64,000 nt of DNA from Diadema setosum (taxonomy: Eukaryota; Echinodermata; Echinoidea; Diadematoida; Diadematidae), in assembly GCF_964275005.1 (NCBI RefSeq), contig NC_092702.1:7240330-7304329 (forward strand). The letters are read 5' to 3'. A program made the position numbers and the translations under genes. Positions 59,201 to 64,000 of this stretch are shown piece after piece. The notes under the pieces were generated by a model. It saw nothing but the letters and a program-made list of their open reading frames with translations. It ran no database searches and was not told where the DNA came from. Numbering within the stretch: the stretch's first letter is position 1; the number at the start of each line of letters is the position of its first letter.

Positions 59201-62200
59201 CAAAAGTCAGGGGTCAAAGGTCAAAGTCAACTCCTCAAAATTTCACTATTTATTTTATACTGTAATTACACTTTTTCTTCATACCTTGAAAATTACTCAA
59301 TACATAAACTTATATAAGGGTCAGTCAAAAGTCAAGTAAAAATCCTCAATTCCCCAAATACATGTACCTGCACTCTTAGACAATTATAGCAAACCTAGTT
59401 CAAGGAAAGTGAACATTCAAGACATTTCTGACAAACCTGTCATTTCAATATTTTGCCAGTTATGTGAAACTGTCATCACACATTGTGAAGACATTGTACT
59501 ATACACCTATTGGGAGAATCATGCATTAATGGCAGAGGCGTAACAGTCGCCATAGCGACATTTCTAGATACTACTGCTGCAACTACAGCCCTCCCTCCTT
59601 CTTTTCCTGTTTTTCAAATGATTCAAACAAAACTTGGCACACATTTCGAGCTCATTGTTAAGTCGTGCAAGGCAAATTTTTCAGTAGTAGTGGAAAGTGA
59701 AATTGTCATGGTAACAACACATTATTTCATCAAAATCAGGTAAAAGTTTTTGTGGATCAAACTACATTTTTTTCAGCAATTGGCAAGAAACTCAACACAC
59801 ATAAAGAACTGGCCGTCTTTCTCTCCTGTCACTATGACCCCATTTACAGTGCGGGGCTGGGCCGAGCCGCGGCTGAGCCCAGCCTCACTTGCGGGCCGAG
59901 CCCCGCAATTTTGTCCGTTTACACTGCCGGGCTTGGCCGCGCTTTTAATACAAACCTTTCAATATTTTGTCGTAGTGGTGCTCTGCTTGTAAACAAACGC
60001 AGTTTGGTATAGTCTGGTTTTCAGACCCTTTGCCAACTGGATTCCGTGGTGACGAAGTCGCTGTTCGGGCAAAGGCCTTTGCCGAAGGAAAAATCGTTTG
60101 CAGAACAAAACCACCTTAAACTATACTAGTTTTTGACGTTAAGGGGGTTTATATCCAGAATAGCGATATAGTACGTGCAGAGGGTTTGGAAGCCAGACTA
60201 AAATTGGCCGCGCATTTGGCCCAGTTTGCATTTACACTGAGAAAAGGCCGGGCTCAGCTTTTTGGCCTTTTGCGCGTTTACACTGAAATGAAGGCGGGCT
60301 CGGCTGCGGCTCGGCCACGGCCGAGCCCCACACTGTAAACGGGGTCTATGTTAATCTGTACATTTCTCTCAAGGGAGAAGGTTATGTATTCATCGATGTT
60401 GGTTTGTTTGTTGGTTTTTCTGTGTGCAAAATAACTCAAAAAGCTGTGCACGGATTTGGATGAAACTTACATGAAAGGTTGAGAATGACACAAGTAACAA
60501 ATGATCAAATTTTGGTAGTGATCCTGGGATTCTTGTGGATTTTATAAAGGATTTTTGATATTTTATTAGGTAGGGTCAATGGACTTTGGAGTTGAAGCTG
60601 TGCATTTTTTAGGTTTCATACGCACAGTAAAGCGTGTGCTTTAGTTTCTGCCAAGGCAAAGCACCACGAAGTTGGAAGTTGATGACTAACAAAAGGCTTC
60701 TATATTGGGAAATTGGGCGACTTCCAGCATGCATACATATGGGTGGAAATCACCTATCTCTATGGAAGAACAAGATCAGTGGTGGAAATGCGCTGCTTGG
60801 CGGAGGTCTGCGCTCTCAGAGTGCTTCTCTAGTTTTGTCTATCACTCAACCTATCTACCGAATGATCTTCGAAGGAAGAAGTTTGCATGGTGGTGAACAT
60901 AACATATGCTTGGTTTGCGATTCACCATGTGTGAGTCCTGAAAAGGACTGTTGGAATGAAAGGAGATATGAGATGATAGGGGAGGATGAAGAAGCGAGAA
61001 AGGAGAGTGAGCGAGGGTATTCTTTCTAGAGAGTGTTATATTCCTAAAAAGGACTGTGAACCAGAGAAGAGTATGGAGCAAGGAGAAAGGACTCAACGTT
61101 TTGGACAGTTGACTGTCCGCCCTCAGGAGTGAGTAAAGGCTGGAGATGTAGGAGATTAAGTAGGCATGATGCGGACGTGGGTGTAGCCGGGGTGGCAGTT
61201 GCGGTGCGTATGCGGACGTGAGTGTAGACTGTTTGGGGTAGTACGTGTTATGGGCAACGTGTGAGTGGGCGGAGGTTGTAACGGGAAATCTGATTGACTC
61301 TGCCCTCTTTCTCTCCTTCCTCCCCCCCCCCCCCCCCACCCGCCTCTTTCTGCGGAGCAGGTGAAGTCGACGGGGAAGAGGCAGGAAGAGGTGACCAACA
61401 AAGTGGAGAGGATGGTCGGTATTCTGCATCAGGTCACAAAAGGGTACCCAGATCCAAAAAACTATGTTCCCATCTCTTATTTCGAGTTCGTCATTGATCC
61501 CCATTCCTTCAGCCACACGGTCGAAAATATCTTCCATCTATCGTTTGTCCTAAAGGTACGTAGTAACAGATTTGTTATAATTCTTTTTCGCATTGTATCT
61601 TTTTATGCCTCCGCCACAAAGTTGCATTGATGAAGCAGCAGTAGTTACTAGGCTACTCTCAAAGTACCTCTTTGGTTAAAGAATTTGGGCCAGTTCGTTC
61701 TTCATTAAGTCTGATGCAATGTTTGGGGACTACAGTTAACCAAAGTAATGAAACACTTGCATGGTCATGGTACGCAGTCTCCTAGTGTGGCTGGCGCCAG
61801 GCGGTACACACCGGCATGATGTAGCACATGCCTGCACGAAGTGGCACGCCGAGACCCAATGCACCGTGCGTGCCAGTGTAGCATTACTTAATTGCTTGAA
61901 TGTATGTGCTACTTTTGATGTTTTTGATTTTGATAGTTGTTGATCATATCATATGATCTTAGATAGATTTTGTCACTTCTGATCACATTGCGTCAATCCA
62001 GGATGGCCATGCAGAGATTACACTGGATGAGGATGGCCTTCCTGTCATTACACCTGCCGAACCTCACAGGGAGGAGCAGAGCAGGACCAGGGTCCTGAGG
62101 AAGCAGGTCCTGGTCTCCATCGATATGGAGCAATGGAAGGTTAGTCCTTGCTCTGATGAGAGTTTACAGAAGCAAATGCAACATGATTTGTTTTGGGGCA

Positions 62201-62393
62201 AATACACAATAATTATGAACATAAATAAGAATCTGGTGAAGGAGAAAGCACATCAAAATTAAGAGACTGTTTTCTTCACGACTTAACCCCCCCCCCCCCC
62301 CTTTTATTCCACTTTTATTTTCAGAAATTGATCGAGGCATTTGAAATCACAGAGGCACTAATACCTGGAGAAGAGCAAAACGGGCATATTTGA
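50246..62393 (+). CDS. NSMCE4A: NSE4 / NSMCE4A, kleisin of the SMC5/6 complex, 8 coding exons, 309 aa
   Basis: Coding exons are 50246-50327, 52157-52237, 54924-55069, 56824-56948, 57339-57432, 61361-61555, 62002-62139 and 62325-62393, with GT/AG junctions and continuous frame. The N-terminal region ([17 protein letters not shown], then [20 protein letters not shown] and VLDAQIL) matches the NSE4 kleisin helices that bind the SMC neck and NSE3. The C-terminal winged-helix region has the family signature [20 protein letters not shown] (residues about 213-232), then [16 protein letters not shown] and [20 protein letters not shown]4 bridges SMC5 and SMC6 in nuclear DNA repair and genome maintenance. 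The protein is shorter than human NSMCE4A, mainly at the N terminus and the linker. An in-frame TGA upstream of the first ATG supports the start. Introns 1-6 are loaded with small transposons. Confidence 0.95.
50735..51401. mobile_element. MITE with GTGACCCACT ends in NSE4 intron 1
   Basis: GTGACCCACTACAACAAAAG at 50735 and the reverse complement of the right end, GTGACCCACTGCAATGAAAG (ending at 51401), continue to match through GATCCTAAAGT, about 32 bp. The interior holds two CCAAT-like words (51035, 51067) and no frame. Confidence 0.75.
52378..53467. mobile_element. Inverted-repeat element in NSE4 intron 2
   Basis: GGCGATACGGTGCAATTAAC at 52378 and the reverse complement of 53446-53467 (GGCTATACGGTGCAATTAAC) pair, and both continue with TC. 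Inside, two stretches share TTTTTTCCGGACATAA and CTGCGCC/TTGCGCC (about 52648 and 53058), so the interior may be an inverted or direct duplication. There is no transposase. Confidence 0.6.
53774..53795. repeat. C homopolymer
   Basis: About 15 C in NSE4 intron 2. Confidence 0.8.
54097..54598. mobile_element. MITE rich in GGGCCACCAAA, NSE4 intron 2
   Basis: The ends AAGGCTCGACACCAACG and (reverse complement) CAGGGCTTCACACTAAC are similar. The word GGGCCACCAAA or its complement TTTGGTGGCCC recurs about six times, so each end is itself a hairpin (GGTGGCCCGGTGGCCCGGGG). Flanks ATTGTATG and ATTATGTA could be a decayed 8-bp target duplication as in hAT elements. A similar GGCCC/GGGCC patch lies at 49771-49860. 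Confidence 0.65.
55410..55525. repeat. Fragment of the 14.7-kb MITE family in NSE4 intron 3
   Basis: AAATTTCACAAGATCTTAAT, TTGACATATATATGTTAAGG and GGTAATATTGGTACCCCTGC align with 14930-15030 in the same order and strand. Confidence 0.6.
55691..56460. mobile_element. piggyBac-like MITE in NSE4 intron 3
   Basis: TTTAACCCTAAAAAGACTGG at 55691 has its exact reverse complement ending at 56460, followed inward by GGGGGCTAAAGGCCCCCC / GGGGGCTTTTAGGCCCCCC. The ends read TTAA|CCCTAAAAAG and CTTTTTAGGG|TTAA, which fits the TTAA target and CCCT...AGGG termini known for piggyBac. The 770-bp element has no transposase frame. Confidence 0.8.
56578..56738. mobile_element. Short MITE with GGGCCCAATTT ends
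   Basis: GGGCCCAATTTTATATACAG and the reverse complement of the right end GGGCCCCATTTCATTGTGTA are imperfect inverted repeats. They continue through CAACTCCTGCTGGAAT / CAACTCTTGCTGGAAT. It lies 86 bp before NSE4 exon 4. Confidence 0.65.
57458..58030. repeat. Dispersed repeat beginning TTAGCTCGCCTGAGCC, NSE4 intron 5
   Basis: It starts TTAGCTCGCCTGAGCCGAAG with GAGTGAGCTATTGCGATCGC and ends CTCAGGTGAGCCGAGACCCC TAGGTCTC. GCTCGCCTGAG and CTCAGGTGAGC form short inverted ends. A TACGTTTTGCGTCGTCCG unit is duplicated near 57525. This layout is a familiar marine-invertebrate repeat. Confidence 0.75.
58031..58252. mobile_element. MITE, 'TTATTTTCGCG' family, copy 2
   Basis: AAAAGCTGTTATTTTTTGCA at the left and AACAGCTTTTACAGTA at the right are inverted. 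The interior matches the copy at 49118-49334 (GACACCAAGGCTATTGTCAG, ATTTTTGCGTGTTGCTAAAT). It directly abuts the preceding repeat. Confidence 0.75.
58260..58473. repeat. Degenerate CTA/CTT-rich simple sequence
   Basis: CTACTT, CTACAA and TACTGC words run over about 200 bp, an old triplet repeat in NSE4 intron 5. Confidence 0.55.
58474..59250 (+). repeat. Dispersed repeat beginning TATGCCTCCGCCAC, with internal 150-bp tandem units
   Basis: It starts TTTTTATGCCTCCGCCACGA. Three tandem units of about 150 bp follow (GATAACTTGAG at 58548, GATAACTCAAG at 58698, GATAACTCAAA at 58847). Each ends in AGGTCAAAGGTCA-type sequence. It is the same family as 24357-24720. Confidence 0.75.
59837..60345. mobile_element. 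GC-rich MITE with ACCCC...GGGGT ends and CTATG duplication, host of a nested MITE
   Basis: ACCCCATTTACAGTGCGGGG at the left and the reverse complement of the right end ACCCCGTTTACAGTGTGGGG are inverted. CTATG stands immediately outside both ends (59832-59836, 60346-60350), a likely target duplication. The arms repeat the words GGGCCGAGCC and TTTACACTG several times. A second MITE sits inside at 60012-60198. Confidence 0.75.
60012..60198. mobile_element. Short TA-flanked MITE, GTCTGG family, copy 2 (nested)
   Basis: GTCTGGTTTTCAGACCC and the reverse complement GTCTGGCTTCCAAACCC flank a 187-bp element with TA on both sides. Its reverse complement matches 26938-27094. It interrupts the GC-rich MITE and is therefore younger. 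Confidence 0.75.
60351..60840 (+). repeat. Dispersed non-coding repeat, NSE4 intron 5
   Basis: TTTCTCTCAAGGGAGAAGGT, AAAATAACTCAAAAAGCTGT, GGATTTGGATGAAACTTACA and the end GCGGAGGTCTGCGCTCTCAG AGTGCTTCTCTAG are words typical of an abundant marine-invertebrate repeat. The 131-codon frame across its right part is a by-product. Confidence 0.55.
60840..61360. other. Rest of NSE4 intron 5
   Basis: Purine-rich sequence (GAGGATGAAGAAGCGAGAAA) and, at the 3' end, a C-run of 17 (61322-61337) that serves as an unusually pure pyrimidine tract before exon 6. Confidence 0.5.
61599..61622 (+). repeat. Stub of the TATGCCTCCGCCAC repeat
   Basis: Only TTTTTATGCCTCCGCCACAA and a few more bases remain, in NSE4 intron 6. 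Confidence 0.6.
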
Positions 62394-64000
62394 GTCCTAT
62401 CCAGCATCTTCGCTCCACTCTACTCAGCTCCCCACTTTGGGTAAAGGTCAGCGGCCACACATTCCTTCTGACATTCAAAGTTTGTGCCATCTTAACTCTG
62501 AGCAGCTGATTGAAGAGGTGTGTCCGTCTCTTTATATGAATGTTTCGTCAGCAAGCCAAGGAGTACTGATGCTTGGACTTGGTTGCTCCCCATACTCCAC
62601 TTGTAATGAGAGTGTTTGTATACATCATGCTGTTTTAAGCAGCAGGACATTCCTCTTCTTTGCATATTTTGTTGTTGCTGATTTTTATGTGCTTCTGTTA
62701 CAATGCAGGAGTGTGAGATAGGGTAGTTTGTTTGTTTGTTTGTTTTTTTCTACCATGGTTACATGTTCTATTTTAGAAACAAACTGTGTTCAATGAATCA
62801 AAAGGAGAAGTCAATGGCAATAGGGTTTGTCTGTGTACATTCTGCCCTTGGGAAAGGGCTTGGTAAGCTTTAGAGTTTCTTTCTATATTGCAAGTATTAT
62901 TGTCATTGTTGTATTATTGTCAGTAGTAGTGAGAAACTCCTCTCTAAAAATGCAAATGTGTATCCACTGTGACCATTGCAGTCTACTGTCAGAATAGTGC
63001 TCTTTTGCCCATCAGTAACATGGTACTATTTGTAGAAATCTGACGCATTTTCCCCCACTTTTGTTGATACTTGTTAAACAATATGTTAAGAGCCGCTCTT
63101 GGACATATTAATTGTGCCTTAATCATACCACATCGCTTGTGCCTTATTAGAATCATAGCACATTGTGTGCACATTCTATATGTGAACAGAAAGTTGTACA
63201 TACCGTCTTTTCGTAGTTGTGTTTTCTTTTTCATAAAAATTAATAGTGGTAGTACAGTCATCACTAGTTTGAGCACACAATGCAGTATATTATGTGATGT
63301 AGAGTCGATATTATGACAGTTTCTTCCCATTCGAAGTTAAAGTGTGGTAAACTTTTGCTGTAGTCGACATTAGATAAGTCAACACACTGCATAATAGCTG
63401 ATGCAATGAAAAAAGCCCTGATATATTTTCCAGTGAAATTCTTTGTGTAGGTCAACGTTTACAAGTGAACAGATCAGCCTGTGTCAGCATGATTTTTTGG
63501 TTACAACTGGGAAAATCCTGTGTTGTGTCAAATGGTATTTTTTACTGTGATGAAAATAGAAGACATGAAAGTGAACTTACCGAAGTGTAACATACTACAA
63601 GACAAAAATGGCTGACTCATCAGCAGTATGATCCAATTATAAGCAATGTCAATTCATTACATGTAGTACATTGTAAGTGTTGCTTGTCCACTGAAAAAAA
63701 AAAAAGTTAATAAGCAGTGTATACATTAAAATCATTCTCGTTGCACGAGTGTAAATGTGCCAGAAAACTCAAAATAAAAGCTCTACAGCCATTTGCATTC
63801 TTTCAGTATGAAGAGGCATTGGGGAAAATCTGTTTAATGTACTATCTGAAAATATAAAATTTGCAAACCCCAGCAGAGTTAGGAATAGCTGCAGCAGAAA
63901 GCATTGTGTACTACAGTAGGAATTTTTTTTTTTATCAATTTATTTTTTAGTGGGTTCATATACAGCAAAATTGCTCTGAAGGTAAAATGTTAAAACCCAA
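62394..64000. other. 3' flank of NSE4
   Basis: No further exon is seen. A TTTG microsatellite lies at 62726-62748. The window ends in plain AT-rich sequence. Confidence 0.45.
63773..63778 (+). terminator. Candidate polyadenylation signal for NSE4
   Basis: The first clear AATAAA downstream of the stop, 1.38 kb away. The distance is long, so an earlier variant signal may be used instead. Confidence 0.25.

Noticed and set aside
58481-59250. Nuclear-receptor enhancer
   Set aside because: The DR1 words are real, but they are part of a repeat consensus. Without chromatin data I report them as an observation and not as an enhancer.
60634-61029. 131-codon ORF in NSE4 intron 5
   Set aside because: It overlaps a dispersed repeat and a purine-rich stretch and lacks similarity to any family.
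60851-61537. 228-codon minus-strand ORF
   Set aside because: It is antisense to NSE4 exon 6 and to low-complexity intron sequence; no domain and no splice logic.

Overview
This is a 64 kb piece of an animal nuclear genome. The genes are intron-rich with GT/AG junctions. There are TTAGGG-type repeat patches, a BEL/Pao retroelement, an APE-type LINE, a tRNA-derived SINE, many small inverted-repeat transposons, and dispersed repeats beginning TATGCCTCCGCCAC or GCTCGCCTGAGCC that are common in marine invertebrates. I infer a marine deuterostome, most likely an echinoderm. The sequence alone does not fix the species.

Three multi-exon genes can be assembled by hand, each with consistent splice sites and reading frame. 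(1) On the minus strand, 26095 to 18089, four exons encode a 462-residue FLYWCH zinc finger plus MULE transposase-like protein with its D, D, E catalytic residues all present. (2) On the plus strand, 29341 to 36821, eight exons encode a 386-residue secreted subtilase of the proteinase K type, with signal peptide, I9 propeptide and full Asp/His/Ser triad. (3) On the plus strand, 50246 to 62393, eight exons encode a 309-residue NSE4 (NSMCE4A), the kleisin of the SMC5/6 complex. They are unrelated in function and do not form a pathway.

Layout: 1-5.8 kb, 3' part of a BEL/Pao element with a candidate 3' LTR. 5.8-9.8 kb, mostly non-coding with microsatellites and an old repeat. 9.8-11.7 kb, a composite of three AT tracts enclosing an inverted-repeat element carrying a SINE and a 447-bp tandem array. 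12.8-15.3 kb, two inverted-repeat elements flanking an 18-bp GC-rich minisatellite that encloses a telomere-like patch. 18-26.1 kb, the MULE-type gene, with repeat debris in its long first intron. 28.3-29.0 kb, a second copy of the minisatellite element in the opposite orientation, just upstream of the protease gene. 29.3-36.8 kb, the protease. 38.3-42 kb, a minus-strand LINE. 45.3-47 kb, an inverted-repeat element split by a LINE tail. 48-64 kb, the NSE4 gene, whose introns hold about ten small transposons.

No CRISPR, operon or prokaryotic feature is present. The most interesting candidates are the intact intron-bearing MULE-type gene, the minisatellite/telomere-like composite element present twice, and the AT-tract composite.
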